Counted from the first letter of the stretch, positions 17,698 to 25,348 are shown. The stretch is DNA of 64,000 bases from Candidatus Thiodictyon syntrophicum (GCF_002813775.1 NZ_CP020370.1:5233501-5297500); one strand, 5' to 3'. Numbers and translations are program-made. Notes: generated from the sequence alone by a model not told the origin.

Positions 17698-18494
17698 AGA
17701 CCCTGCGAGGGGCGCTGCTCGCCCTCCTTGCGATTGTTCTCACTCCGCCCACGGTCGCGGATGACCAGGCAATCGCCGGGCTCTTCGCCCGGGCTGGCCG
17801 CGACGGGACCATGGTGATTTCGCCGTTGGCCGAGGGACCGACCTTCATTTACAACGCCCCGCGCGCGCAGCACCGATTCTCGCCGGCATCCACCTTCAAG
17901 ATACTCAATTCCCTGATCGCACTCGAGGAACGGGCGATAGCCGGAAAGGATGAGGTGCTCAAGTGGGATGGGCACAGCTACGATTACCCGGACTGGAATC
18001 GCGATCAGACGCTGGCCAGCGCCTTTCGGGTGTCCTGCGTCTGGTGTTATCAGGAATTGGCACGCCGCATCGGCGCACCGCGGTATCGCGATTATCTCCA
18101 TCGCGCGGCCTATGGTGAGCTGCGCGAGCCCTTCAATGAAACCACCTTCTGGCTCGACGGCTCACTGACCGTCAACGCGCTGGAGCAAATTGAATTCCTC
18201 AAGCAGGTCTATCGGCGCAGCCTCCCCTTCAGCGCCGCATCCTACGACACCCTGCGCGACATCATGCTGGTCGAGACCACCCCGACCTACCGCATTCGGG
18301 CCAAGACCGGCTGGACCGGCAGGGCGCAGCCGTCAATCGGGTGGTATGTCGGCTATGTCGAAAGGGGCGATGCGGTATGGTTCTTCGCCACCAACCTGGA
18401 CCTCCCCGACAAGCAGGACCTGCCCCTGCGCCAGGGCCTGACGCGCGAGGCCTTGCGGCTCAAGGGAATCATCGACGGTGAGTCGCGTGAATAG
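17694..18494 (+). CDS. Class D (OXA-type) beta-lactamase family protein
   Basis: 266 residues with a signal peptide (TLRGALLALLAIVLTPPTVA) and the serine enzyme motifs: STFK at 66-69 with the acyl Ser and the Lys that is carboxylated in the family, SCV at 114-116, KTGW at 204-207, and FWLDGSL around 152-158. The usual YGN box reads YGE (140-142), which may alter activity. It would act in the periplasm on beta-lactams or be a penicillin-recognising relative. The gene overlaps cca by four bases and the next gene by 17. No integron or transposon is adjacent, so it looks chromosomal and intrinsic. Confidence 0.85.
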   Translation: MKTLRGALLALLAIVLTPPTVADDQAIAGLFARAGRDGTMVISPLAEGPTFIYNAPRAQHRFSPASTFKILNSLIALEERAIAGKDEVLKWDGHSYDYPDWNRDQTLASAFRVSCVWCYQELARRIGAPRYRDYLHRAAYGELREPFNETTFWLDGSLTVNALEQIEFLKQVYRRSLPFSAASYDTLRDIMLVETTPTYRIRAKTGWTGRAQPSIGWYVGYVERGDAVWFFATNLDLPDKQDLPLRQGLTREALRLKGIIDGESRE

Positions 18495-18807
18495 CCTCGG
18501 TTCCGAATTGCTCGACGAGGCCGTGCGCCGTATCGTCGCGGCGGTCCATCCGGAACAGATCCTGTTGTTCGGGTCCCAGGCTTGGGGCCAGCCGACCGAG
18601 GACAGCGATATCGATCTCCTGGTCATCGTCGGCGCCTCCGACCAGCCCGGCTATCGCCGTGCGCGGGAGGTCTATCGCAGTCTGCACGGGCTGCGGCTAC
18701 CGATTGAAGTCGTCGTGCGCACCCGCGCCGAGGTCACCCGGGCCGCGCAGGTCGCGGCCTCGCTGGAGCGGCAGGCGCTGGAGCGTGGGCGTGTCGTGCA
18801 TGGATAA
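18478..18807 (+). CDS. MNT-domain nucleotidyltransferase (orphan antitoxin)
   Basis: 109 residues from a GTG at 18478 (a second GTG lies at 18487), overlapping the end of the beta-lactamase gene. The motif GS-x10-DxD is intact in LLFGSQAWGQPTEDSDIDLL, and the basic end IEVVVRTRAEVTRAAQVAAS matches MNT proteins that accompany HEPN toxins. The expected HEPN partner is not intact: an ATG at 18799 opens MDKERARG, typical of a HEPN start, but after a few codons the DNA turns into palindromic repeat. This is therefore probably half of a broken module. Confidence 0.75.
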   Translation: MSRVNSLGSELLDEAVRRIVAAVHPEQILLFGSQAWGQPTEDSDIDLLVIVGASDQPGYRRAREVYRSLHGLRLPIEVVVRTRAEVTRAAQVAASLERQALERGRVVHG

Positions 18808-18840
18808 GGAAAGGGCACGCGGGACTTCGACGATCACTCC
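18799..18840 (+). pseudogene. Possible remnant of a HEPN gene start
   Basis: An ATG overlapping the end of the MNT gene is followed by codons for MDKERARG, which resembles the opening of HEPN proteins paired with MNT genes. The similarity stops where CGATCACTCCGG repeat sequence begins. The stretch is very short and the call is tentative. Confidence 0.3.
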
Positions 18841-19139
18841 GGCTACTGGGAGCGCCGCACCCCAGTGCGGCGCGTCCTATCTGCAGAACGCGGCGCCACA
18901 GGTGGGCGCGAGGCCGTGCCGCACTGGGGTGCGGCGCTCCCAGCGTCCAACCCGTGCTCCCAGGCCGGACGGGGCATTCGCCCCGTCCGAAACGTTTGAG
19001 ACGCCGAGGATAACTGAGCGGGCGGCATGGGCCGACGCGCCCGGATTAGTCGACACCGGCTTGCAAGCCCCATCCCATTTGACATAGTTTGCAAGTTTGC
19101 AACCATCCCAACCCCCGGACCCTCAAGCCAAGCCGCCGA
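18808..19139. other. Gene-free interval with two palindromes
   Basis: It contains the repeat at 18846-18943 and a CCGGACGGGGC/GCCCCGTCCG palindrome at 18965-18989, then about 150 bases with slightly lower GC (CATTTGACATAGTTTGCAAG around 19075-19094), a plausible promoter zone for the SEFIR gene. TTGACA-like TTTGACATAG is visible but no confident -10 could be set. Confidence 0.5.
18846..18943. repeat. CTGGGAGCGCCGCACCCCAG inverted repeat, copy 1
   Basis: Arms CTGGGAGCGCCGCACCCCAG...GCGGCGC and the complement enclose about 50 bases. Similar elements lie at 58793-58891 and 63043-63140 with different cores. Confidence 0.85.
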
Positions 19140-20318
19140 ATGCGCAACCAGGTCTTCATCAGCTACCGCCAGGAGGGCCCCGAGCACGCCCGGGAGGTAC
19201 GTCGGCTGGGCGAACTGCTGCGCCAGTCGGGGCTGCCGGTGATGCTTGATCAGTTCCTGGTCGAAGACCGGCCCGGCGGTCCGGACGAGGGCTGGCCCAA
19301 GTGGTGCGAGGACTGCGCCAACGAGTCGGACTGCGTGCTGGTCATCGGCTCCGCGGGGTGGTTCGCCGCCCACGACAAGAGTGCCCCGCGCGGGATGGGC
19401 CTGGGTGCGGCGGTGGAGGCGAGTCTGTTCCAGCAATACCTCTACGACGAGGCGAGCGACAACCCGCGCATCCGCCTGGCCTTGCTCGGCGAGGTCGCCC
19501 CGGACCTGATCCCGGTGCGGCTGCGCGCCTGGCACCGCTTCCGGCCCTTCGCGACGGACGCGGAACTGAATCAGCTTATCCAGTGGATTGCGCAACGCCT
19601 GGGCCTCACGGGCATCGAGCCGCCCACCGTCCGCTGGCCTGAACCCGTCGCCTTCGTCCCCGACCTCGCCGACCGCACCCTGCAGGAATGGCCCTCGCTC
19701 GTGGACCTGCTGGCCGGCCGCTCGCGCGAGCGCATCCTGCTCTACGAGGGCGGCTCCGGGCTCGGCAAGAGCCTGCTGGTCCGGCAGGCGGTCGCCTATG
19801 CCCGGCGGCTCGGCATCCCGGTGGTCCAGGTCGACTTCAAGGGCGGCGGACAGGACGTCGAGGCCGTACTCGGCCAGTTCCACCTGGACCTCGGCGACCA
19901 GCACCTGCCCACCTTTTGCCGTGCCGGTGCCTGCAAGACGCATCTGCTGCGCAAGGACCTGAGGGAACTGCGGCGCCCGGTCCTCGCCATCTTCGACACC
20001 TATGAACTGGCGGTCAACAACCAGCCGGTGGCGGACTGGCTGGGCCAGCAGTTGCTTCGCGAGGTGGAGACGGCCTTGGGGCTCGCCGTCATCGTCGCCG
20101 GGCAACAGGTCCCGAGCCGTACCGCCGCCCCCTGGCGCGACCTGGCCCAGCACATCCCTTTGCAGCCCATCACCGAGGTCGCGCACTGGGTGCCCTGGAT
20201 CGAGCGGCGCTACCCGAATCTGGCGCATGAAAAGCACCTCGACACCATATTGCTCTATACGGGCGGCAACCCGGCCGCGGTCTCCAGCTTCTGTGACACC
20301 ATCGCGGCCAAGTGCTGA
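19140..20318 (+). CDS. SEFIR-domain STAND NTPase, putative antiphage sensor
   Basis: 392 residues. Positions 3 to about 155 form a SEFIR domain (QVFISYRQEGPEHAREVRRL, then GWPKWCEDCANESDCVLVIG and VEASLFQQYLYDE). Positions about 190-390 form a P-loop NTPase with Walker A GGSGLGKS (204-211) and a Walker B-like VLAIFDTYEL (281-290). SEFIR is a TIR relative; bacterial SEFIR proteins are described as abortive-infection NAD+ hydrolases. The ATG at 19140 places the SEFIR domain at the N-terminus. A TPR gene begins six bases after the stop, suggesting effector/NTPase and sensor are two chains of one system here. Confidence 0.8.
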   Translation: MRNQVFISYRQEGPEHAREVRRLGELLRQSGLPVMLDQFLVEDRPGGPDEGWPKWCEDCANESDCVLVIGSAGWFAAHDKSAPRGMGLGAAVEASLFQQYLYDEASDNPRIRLALLGEVAPDLIPVRLRAWHRFRPFATDAELNQLIQWIAQRLGLTGIEPPTVRWPEPVAFVPDLADRTLQEWPSLVDLLAGRSRERILLYEGGSGLGKSLLVRQAVAYARRLGIPVVQVDFKGGGQDVEAVLGQFHLDLGDQHLPTFCRAGACKTHLLRKDLRELRRPVLAIFDTYELAVNNQPVADWLGQQLLREVETALGLAVIVAGQQVPSRTAAPWRDLAQHIPLQPITEVAHWVPWIERRYPNLAHEKHLDTILLYTGGNPAAVSSFCDTIAAKC

Positions 20319-20324
20319 GCGACC

Positions 20325-22115
20325 ATGGACATCGAAGACACACTCATCGAGCGGCTGACGGCGACACAGGGCGATGTGCAGGCCCAGGCGGCGATCATGG
20401 CCGAGTTCCGGCTCTCCGTTTACCCGGAGCCGGAGCGGCGCGCCTTGCGGGAGGCACTGGACGCCGCCGCCGTACTCCATTGGTTCGATGCCGGGCTCTT
20501 GGCGCAGGTGCTGGCGATCCCGGCGATCGAGGCCCGAGGCCGATTCGAGCGACCCCAGGGCTTAAGCTTCGTCGAGCATTACGGCCGTCCGGACCGGGGT
20601 CTATTCAATGTCCATGAGGCCACCCGCTTGGGCTGGCGCAGACGGCTGGCGGCGCAGGACCCGGGGCGCTTGCGCGAACTGTCCGACCGGGCGGCGGCCT
20701 GCTTTGCCGGGGACCAGACAACGGCCGGACGGATCGAGTGGGTCTATCACCTGCTCTGCGCCGATGCGGACGCCGGGGCCGGAGCCCTGGAGTCGATGAA
20801 CCGGGACTGGGTTGGCGGCGCCCGGCCGGAGGATTTCGCCGCGTTGGCCCGAGCGCTCCGTGAACTCGATAGCACCGGACTGGTCGCGGGACGGGCCAGG
20901 GCATGGACCCTGCTCATCGGCGCCTGGTCTCGTCATCTGCGTGGTGAGACCGCGCAACTTGCCGAGACTGCGGCGGAGGCTCTCCAACTTGCGAGAGACG
21001 CGGCGGACAGGCCGGCCGAGAGCGATGCCCAGTCGTTGCTCGGTTGCGTTTGGGAGCCCCGGGGCCAATTGACGGCGGCCCAGGCGGCGTTCGGGGAGTC
21101 TCTGGCAATCATCCGGCGCCTGGCCGAGCGGGACCCGAGCAACGCTGGCTGGCAGCGGGAGCTGGCGGTGGCGCACAGCAACGTCGGCGATGTCTTGCAG
21201 GCCCAGGGCCAGTTGGCAGCGGCCCAGGCGGCGTTCGGCGAGACTCTTGGGATCATCCGGCGCCGGGCCGAGCAGGACCCGGGCAACACCGGCTGGCAGC
21301 GGGACCTGGCGGTGGCGCACTGTCGCGTCGGCGGTGTCTTGCAGGCTCAGGGGGAATTGGCAGCGGCCCAGGCGGCGTTCGGCGAGTACCTGGCAATCAG
21401 CCGGCGCCTGGCCGAGCGGGACCCGGGCAACGCCGGCTGGCAGCGAGAACTGGCGGTGGCGCACAGTCGCGTCGGCGATGTCTTGCAGGCCCAGGGCCAG
21501 TCGGCAGCGGCCCAGGCGGCGTTTGGGGAGTATCTGGCGATCAGCCGGCGCCTGGCCGAGCAGGACCCGGGCAACGCCGGCTGGCAGCGGGACCTGGCGG
21601 TGGCGCATGGTCGCGTCGGCGATGTCTTGCAGGCCCAGGGCCAGTTGGCAGCGGCCCAGGCGGCATTCGGCGAGACCCTGGCGATCAGCCGACGCCTGGC
21701 CGAGCAGGACCCGGGCAATGCCGGCTGGCAGTTGGACCTGGCGGTGGCGCACAGTCGCGTCGGCGGTGTCTTGCAGGCCCAGGGCCAGTTGCCGGCGGCC
21801 CAGGCGGCGTTCGGGGAGTCTCTGGCGATCAGCCGGCGCCTGGCCGAGCAGGACCCGAGCAACGCCGACTGGCAGCGGGACTTGGCGGTGAGTTGCGTCG
21901 ACCTCGCACGCATCGAAGCGGCGATCGGGAAATCGAAGGAAGCCCTGCGGCTCTTTGAGGAGTCCGCGCGCATCTATGCCGCCGTGGTCAGAGACGCGCC
22001 TGACGTCCGGCAATGGGCAGACGAAAGGGCGGCAGCGCAGTCTGAATTTGCCTCCTATCGGTCCAAGCTTCGACGGCCTCGATCCAAGGACCGGCCGCGC
22101 AAGCGCCCCCGTTGA
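20325..22115 (+). CDS. TPR protein partnered with the SEFIR-NTPase
   Basis: 596 residues. The first 240 are helical with a plausible winged or helical adaptor (IEWVYHLLCADADAGAGALE) and no catalytic motif seen. From about residue 247 to 535 there are six nearly identical 48-residue TPR-like units, each with AAQAAFGE, SRRLAEQDPGN and GWQRDLAVAH. The 144-base repeat is almost exact at DNA level, pointing to recent expansion. A basic tail (PRSKDRPRKRPR) ends the protein. By context it is probably the ligand-sensing or scaffold subunit of the STAND system; function is inferred. Confidence 0.75.
   Translation: MDIEDTLIERLTATQGDVQAQAAIMAEFRLSVYPEPERRALREALDAAAVLHWFDAGLLAQVLAIPAIEARGRFERPQGLSFVEHYGRPDRGLFNVHEATRLGWRRRLAAQDPGRLRELSDRAAACFAGDQTTAGRIEWVYHLLCADADAGAGALESMNRDWVGGARPEDFAALARALRELDSTGLVAGRARAWTLLIGAWSRHLRGETAQLAETAAEALQLARDAADRPAESDAQSLLGCVWEPRGQLTAAQAAFGESLAIIRRLAERDPSNAGWQRELAVAHSNVGDVLQAQGQLAAAQAAFGETLGIIRRRAEQDPGNTGWQRDLAVAHCRVGGVLQAQGELAAAQAAFGEYLAISRRLAERDPGNAGWQRELAVAHSRVGDVLQAQGQSAAAQAAFGEYLAISRRLAEQDPGNAGWQRDLAVAHGRVGDVLQAQGQLAAAQAAFGETLAISRRLAEQDPGNAGWQLDLAVAHSRVGGVLQAQGQLPAAQAAFGESLAISRRLAEQDPSNADWQRDLAVSCVDLARIEAAIGKSKEALRLFEESARIYAAVVRDAPDVRQWADERAAAQSEFASYRSKLRRPRSKDRPRKRPR
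21064..21935 (+). repeat. Six-copy 144-bp tandem repeat inside the TPR gene
   Basis: The phrase GCGGCCCAGGCGGCGTTCGG recurs close to positions 21070, 21214, 21358, 21502, 21646 and 21790, i.e. every 144 bases, coding for 48 residues. Copies differ at only a few positions per unit. Such arrays change copy number by recombination. Confidence 0.9.
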
Positions 22116-22137
22116 TCCAATACCACCAGGCACGATC

Positions 22138-22380
22138 ATGCAACCTATCCGCCGCATCGTCGTCGAGAACGCCCCTGATTCGGTTCCCATTCCGGAAGAA
22201 CTGCGTCACCCGCGCAAGCCGATGATCTGCCCCCTTGACGAAGAGCCCCGAGAGTCACTGCCGGGGCGTCCGCGGTTCAACATCGCACGGGTCGATCACA
22301 TCGACGTACCCTCGCGGGAAGAACGCAATGCCCGATTGCGGCGATCAGATCCCGTGCCGCACGACCCGGATACACCATGA
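22138..22380 (+). CDS. Small hypothetical protein, possible antitoxin-type gene
   Basis: 80 residues: MQPIRRIVVENAPDSVPIPE, then LRHPRKPMICPLDEEP, acidic and Pro/Arg-rich, without a fold I can name. The short interface-like segment KPMICPLDE resembles small proteins found beside PIN or RelE toxins. The stop overlaps the next start by four bases. It follows the TPR gene by 22 bases and may be read from the same promoter. Confidence 0.5.
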   Translation: MQPIRRIVVENAPDSVPIPEELRHPRKPMICPLDEEPRESLPGRPRFNIARVDHIDVPSREERNARLRRSDPVPHDPDTP

Positions 22381-22619
22381 TGCCAACCCTTGCCGACCTG
22401 ATCTGCGAGGAAACCAAGACCCTCGCGGAGGCCCAAGCGCTGGAGGTCCAGGATTTCATCGGCCATTTGAAGCACAAGACCGGCGCGGCCAAGCCGTCCG
22501 ACGCTTCGGCGGAAACCGCCGAAGCGGACGGCGACTGGGCAGAGTTTGAAACGCTGGCCGGCACCTGGTCCGGGAAATTCACTCGGGACGCGTGTTATGA
22601 CCGCCCGATGCTTCCCTGA
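22377..22619 (+). CDS. DUF2281-like antitoxin-type protein
   Basis: 80 residues: ADLICEETKTLAEAQALEVQ leading to DFIGHLKHK is the helical pattern of DUF2281/VapB-like proteins (usually L-P-x-x-x-Q-x-E-V-L-D-F-I-x-F-L-K). The C-terminal half is acidic and low in complexity, which fits a toxin-neutralising tail. It overlaps the preceding small gene (ATGA). A toxin should follow, but only a short PIN-like start is found at 22597. Confidence 0.55.
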   Translation: MMPTLADLICEETKTLAEAQALEVQDFIGHLKHKTGAAKPSDASAETAEADGDWAEFETLAGTWSGKFTRDACYDRPMLP

Positions 22620-22670
22620 CACCGAGGGCCTATTGACCGAGCGAAACCCATTCGCAATGAGCGCGGCGAC
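22597..22670 (+). pseudogene. Possible vapC (PIN toxin) remnant
   Basis: An ATG inside the end of the antitoxin-like gene opens MTARCFPDTEGLLTER. Intact PIN toxins commonly begin with a hydrophobic strand followed by L-D-T-N; here the text is F-P-D-T-E, so the metal-binding Asp would be kept but the context is degraded. It soon enters palindromic DNA. Weak call based on a few residues and position. Confidence 0.3.
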
Positions 22671-22967
22671 CGGTTCCCTCGGTCAGCCGCTTCGACCCTG
22701 TGAAGGCTGTTCACGCCGCGCAAAGGGCGCTGGTGACACCGCTCAAGCGGTGTCACCCATGTGTTGGCCGCTGTGCGGCCTGGGCTGACCGGCGCCCGCC
22801 TCGGTCGCGGCCGGGCACTTCGACCTCGCGGCGCAGAGCGCCTGACACATGGGTGACACCGCTGGAGCGGTGTCACCAGCGACGCGGCGGGAGCGCTGCC
22901 GTCGGCACGGCAGCGGTGCCACGGGCGCGAGCGCGGCGTGAAGGCCCGCCTATCAAGGAATCCGACC
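22620..22967. other. Gene-free interval with a large GGTGACACCGCT inverted repeat
   Basis: Apart from the possible toxin remnant at its left edge and the inverted repeat at 22729-22880, nothing coding is supported. CCGACC ahead of the ATG of the HIT gene is not a good ribosome binding site; AAGGAA (22955-22960) is the likely one. Confidence 0.55.
22729..22880. repeat. GGTGACACCGCT inverted repeat with nested hairpins
   Basis: The left arm GCTGGTGACACCGCTCAAGC folds on itself with GCGGTGTCACC and also pairs with the right arm ending GGAGCGGTGTCACCAGC. A CATGTG/CACATG pair lies inside each arm. A half copy (GTGACACCGCTGGAG) lies at 53715. Confidence 0.8.
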
Positions 22968-23405
22968 ATGACCGAATTCACCATCCACCCCCAACTCCTG
23001 ACCGACTGCCACCGCCTGGGCCGCTTGCCCGCCACCCACTTGCTGCTGCACAGGAACGCCGCGGTGCCCTGGTTCATCCTGGTGCCGGAGACCACGCTTG
23101 CGAACCTGCTGGACCTGCCGACCGGGCAGCGCGAGGCGGTGCTGGCGGATTGCAAGCGGGTTTCGGACTTCCTGACCGGGACGCTCGCGTGCCCCAGGGT
23201 CAATGTGGCCTGGATCGGCAATCTGGTGCCGCAGTTGCATGTGCACGTGGTCGGGCGCGACCCGGGGGACGCCTGCTGGCCGCGGCCGGTGTGGGGGCAC
23301 CTGGAGAGGGTGCGGGACTATAGGCCGGGGGAGGTCACAGCGATCAGCGCGGGGGTGCTCGGTACGCCGGCCTGGCGCAGCCGGGCGGAGATGCCCGGGC
23401 CATGA
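22968..23405 (+). CDS. HIT family protein
   Basis: 145 residues. The segment VPQLHVHVVGRDPGDACWPR carries the H-x-H core of the histidine-triad superfamily; the third His is replaced by Arg (HVHVVGR), as in the diadenosine-polyphosphate-like branch often seen in proteobacteria. HIT enzymes are nucleotide hydrolases or transferases acting in the cytosol. The LLLHRNAAVPWFILVPE strand is also typical. Substrate unknown. Confidence 0.85.
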   Translation: MTEFTIHPQLLTDCHRLGRLPATHLLLHRNAAVPWFILVPETTLANLLDLPTGQREAVLADCKRVSDFLTGTLACPRVNVAWIGNLVPQLHVHVVGRDPGDACWPRPVWGHLERVRDYRPGEVTAISAGVLGTPAWRSRAEMPGP

Positions 23406-23418
23406 GCCGCACCGGACC

Positions 23419-23512
23419 CGTAGGGTGCGCCGCGCGCACCGCTGCGTTGACCAAGACTCACGCCATTTCGTTCATCCGCGGCCTCGGAAGGTGCGCGCGG
23501 CGCACCCTACGC
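23419..23512. repeat. CGTAGGGTGCGCCGCGCGCA inverted repeat, copy 1
   Basis: Arms at 23419-23440 and 23490-23511 are complements. A similar pair lies at 37895-38005. It is like the TCCGCACAGCGGA family in ending with GTAGGGT but has a different core. Confidence 0.8.
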
Positions 23513-23791
23513 CAAGGGTCCGAGCAGTTGCGCCTGGTGGCGGACCTGGCGGGGGCTTTGCGGCGGCGGGACCTGGATTGCGCTGCGCTCCACCCAGGCG
23601 ACGACCTGCGCGCCATCCAGGCGACGACGGCGCGCGATGCGCGACACCGCACAGAGCTTGGGCGGGTATTTCCGTAGGATTTATAGCGGAGCCAGCGCCG
23701 TCTGAGGGGCCGCTCGCGGCGGGACGCCGCTCCCACGGGGTCCGCGGGTTGGCTCGGGGCCTCCGCCAATGGCACGCCCTTAATATTGATC

Positions 23792-23822
23792 TTATTTGCG
23801 TTCATTTGCGTTCATTTGCGGA
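23792..23822. repeat. GCAAATGAACGC element, solitary right arm
   Basis: TTATTTGCGTTCATTTGCGT followed by TCATTTGCGGAC, with no matching left arm upstream, so it looks like a truncated copy. Confidence 0.7.
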
Positions 23823-23976
23823 CAATCCTCTTCTGCAAGGTCCCGACCGCCCCGCCGCGCCCTGGCGGTCGAGCGACCCTTGCCGGTTGCCAAATCCACC
23901 ACTTCAGGCAAACTTGCGCCAGACCCGTGCCCCCGGGGCGCGGCGACCGATTCACCCGCCAGACGGAGACCCCCAG

Positions 23977-24534
23977 ATGACCGATCCGGACACCAAGCAC
24001 CCAGGCGAGACGCCAGTCGATAAGATGGTGGAGGCCTACGAGGAACTGCTCAAACGCACCCGCGATACCCTGGAGGGCGCCTCGCAGGAGACGGTGCCCC
24101 ACGTCCGGGAGTTGCTGGACAGGGCGCGCGACAATATGGTGGAACTGGGCGAACTGACCCGGGAGGAGGCCAACAAGGTCACGGACTATCTGCGCCGGGA
24201 CGTGGAGGACGCGGCGACCTATATCGCCGAGACCGGCCAGGACATCCGCGACTGGTGGCGCTTCGACCTGGAGCTGATCGAGCAGCGGATGATGGATATG
24301 TTCACCCAGGTGGCCGACCAGACCAGCCTGCAGCTCGCCCAGTGGGCGGAGACCGCCCGCCAACTGACCCTCTATCAGGCGGGCGAGGTGACGGGGCCGG
24401 GCACGCTCGTGTGCGACCGCTGCGGGGCCAAGACCCACTTCGTCAAGGCCGGGCGCATCCCGCTGTGCGCCGACTGCGCCGGTCACACCTTCAAGCGGCA
24501 GGACAGCGCCGCGGAGAACGACAAATGCGCTTGA
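23977..24534 (+). CDS. Zinc-ribbon protein, DUF1451-like
   Basis: 185 residues. A long helical N-terminal part (VDKMVEAYEELLKRTRDTLE, then LTREEANKVTDYLRRDVEDA) is followed by a C-terminal zinc ribbon with CDRCGAK and CADCAGH as the two Cys pairs. This layout matches the DUF1451 family of gammaproteobacteria. It is cytoplasmic by lack of signal. The stop overlaps the next start by ten bases. Biochemical role is unknown. Confidence 0.8.
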   Translation: MTDPDTKHPGETPVDKMVEAYEELLKRTRDTLEGASQETVPHVRELLDRARDNMVELGELTREEANKVTDYLRRDVEDAATYIAETGQDIRDWWRFDLELIEQRMMDMFTQVADQTSLQLAQWAETARQLTLYQAGEVTGPGTLVCDRCGAKTHFVKAGRIPLCADCAGHTFKRQDSAAENDKCA

Positions 24535-25028
24535 CGACCTTCCTTACCGCGGGCGCCCTCGCGGCGCTGCTCGCAGGCCCGGTCGCGGGCGCCGGGGATG
24601 AATTCGCCCTGCTGCACTCGGAACGCATCGGCGACCTGCGTGACGGTCTGCCGGAGTCCGCGCTCAAGGGCAAGATCGACTGCCAGCCGACCCGCGGACC
24701 CGAGGAACTCTGGGGCGCGGACGGGGCCTGGCACCAGGACTGGGTTTACAAGGATTGCGGGATCGTGCTCGGGATGGCGTCCGAAAAGAAGGGCGGGCGC
24801 AAGTCGATCGAATCGATTTCGGTGTCCGCGCCGAGCACGCTGAGCACGAAACAGGGGATCAAGATCGGCAGCACCGAGGCCGAGGTCAGAAAAGCCTACC
24901 AACGCGATTGGAACAAGGACGAAAGCGGGGCGGACGACTTCGTGGCCGGCTCGCTTTACGGCGGTTTGATCTTCAAGTTCGAGGGGGGCAAGGTCACCTC
25001 GATCTTCCTGGGCGCGTCAGCCGAGTGA
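24525..25028 (+). CDS. Hypothetical secreted protein
   Basis: 167 residues with a clear signal peptide (LTTFLTAGALAALLAGPVAG). The mature part has CQPTRGPEELWG and KDCGIVLGMASEK, two cysteines likely to pair, and the segment TKQGIKIGSTEAEVRKAYQR, which is the pattern of small periplasmic or lipoprotein-like domains that begin I-x-I-G-x-x-x-x-x-V. Start overlaps the zinc-ribbon gene, so both are likely one transcription unit. No function assigned. Confidence 0.65.
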   Translation: MRLTTFLTAGALAALLAGPVAGAGDEFALLHSERIGDLRDGLPESALKGKIDCQPTRGPEELWGADGAWHQDWVYKDCGIVLGMASEKKGGRKSIESISVSAPSTLSTKQGIKIGSTEAEVRKAYQRDWNKDESGADDFVAGSLYGGLIFKFEGGKVTSIFLGASAE

Positions 25029-25101
25029 GTCACGAGGGTCCGGACGCGCCGGTTGGCCCGGTTGGCGGGCCGGCGAGCGGGACCGCCGCCGCGCCCCGGG
25101 C

Positions 25102-25130
25102 TGGAAATCCCGCCCGGGCGCCCGTATAGT
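25102..25130 (+). promoter_or_regulatory. Candidate sigma-70 promoter of the glycine cleavage operon
   Basis: TGGAAA (25102-25107) and TATAGT (25125-25130) are 17 bases apart, and the riboswitch begins about 15 bases downstream, which fits a transcription start near 25137. Confidence 0.5.
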
Positions 25131-25137
25131 CGCCCTT

Positions 25138-25348
25138 CGTGTCATGCCCCCTGGGAGAGACCGGCCGTTGCGCCGGCGCCGAAGGCGCAACACCGCCCGG
25201 AATCGCTCAGGCACACCGGACCACGGGGCTTAAGACCGACTCTGGAGAGCGGTTGCCGTCTGTTGGCTCAGACCGCAACCCACCGACGGGGCAGCCGGCC
25301 GGGCCGCAAGCGCCTGGCCCGCAAACTCTCAGGTCCAGGACAGAGGGG
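25138..25348 (+). promoter_or_regulatory. Tandem glycine riboswitch
   Basis: Two aptamers in series precede gcvT. The first has CTGGGAGAGACC, CGCCGAAGGCGCAAC and GCTCAGGCAC; the second has ACTCTGGAGAGCGG, CACCGACGGGGCAG, GCCGCAAGCGCC, AAACTCTCAGGTCC and the closing GGACAGAGGGG. These are the hallmark paired internal loops of glycine riboswitches, which bind glycine and usually switch gcv expression on. About 100 bases lie between the second aptamer and the gcvT ATG, space for the expression platform. The context (gcvT-gcvH-gcvPA-gcvPB) confirms the ligand. Confidence 0.93.

Larger units (their letters stand above)
23406..23976. other. Gene-free interval of dispersed repeats
   Basis: It holds the GTAGGGTGCGCCGCGCGCAC inverted pair at 23419-23512, a CTGGATTGCGCTGCGCTCCA motif near 23573, a GCGGCGGGACGCCGCTCCCAC motif near 23717 and a half GCAAATGAAC element at 23792-23822. 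No gene is supported on either strand. Confidence 0.6.

Noticed and set aside
18843-20480. A 545-codon minus-strand frame over the SEFIR gene
   Set aside because: It spans repeat DNA and the antisense of a clear SEFIR-NTPase gene; no domain recognised.
21064-21935. Regular repeats that might suggest a CRISPR array
   Set aside because: The period is 144 bp with no unique spacers, and the array codes for TPR units in one frame.
20601-22190. A 529-codon open frame on the minus strand opposite the TPR gene
   Set aside because: It mirrors the 144-bp repeat of the plus-strand gene, has no recognisable domain, and arises from GC-biased codons; the plus-strand TPR pattern is clear.
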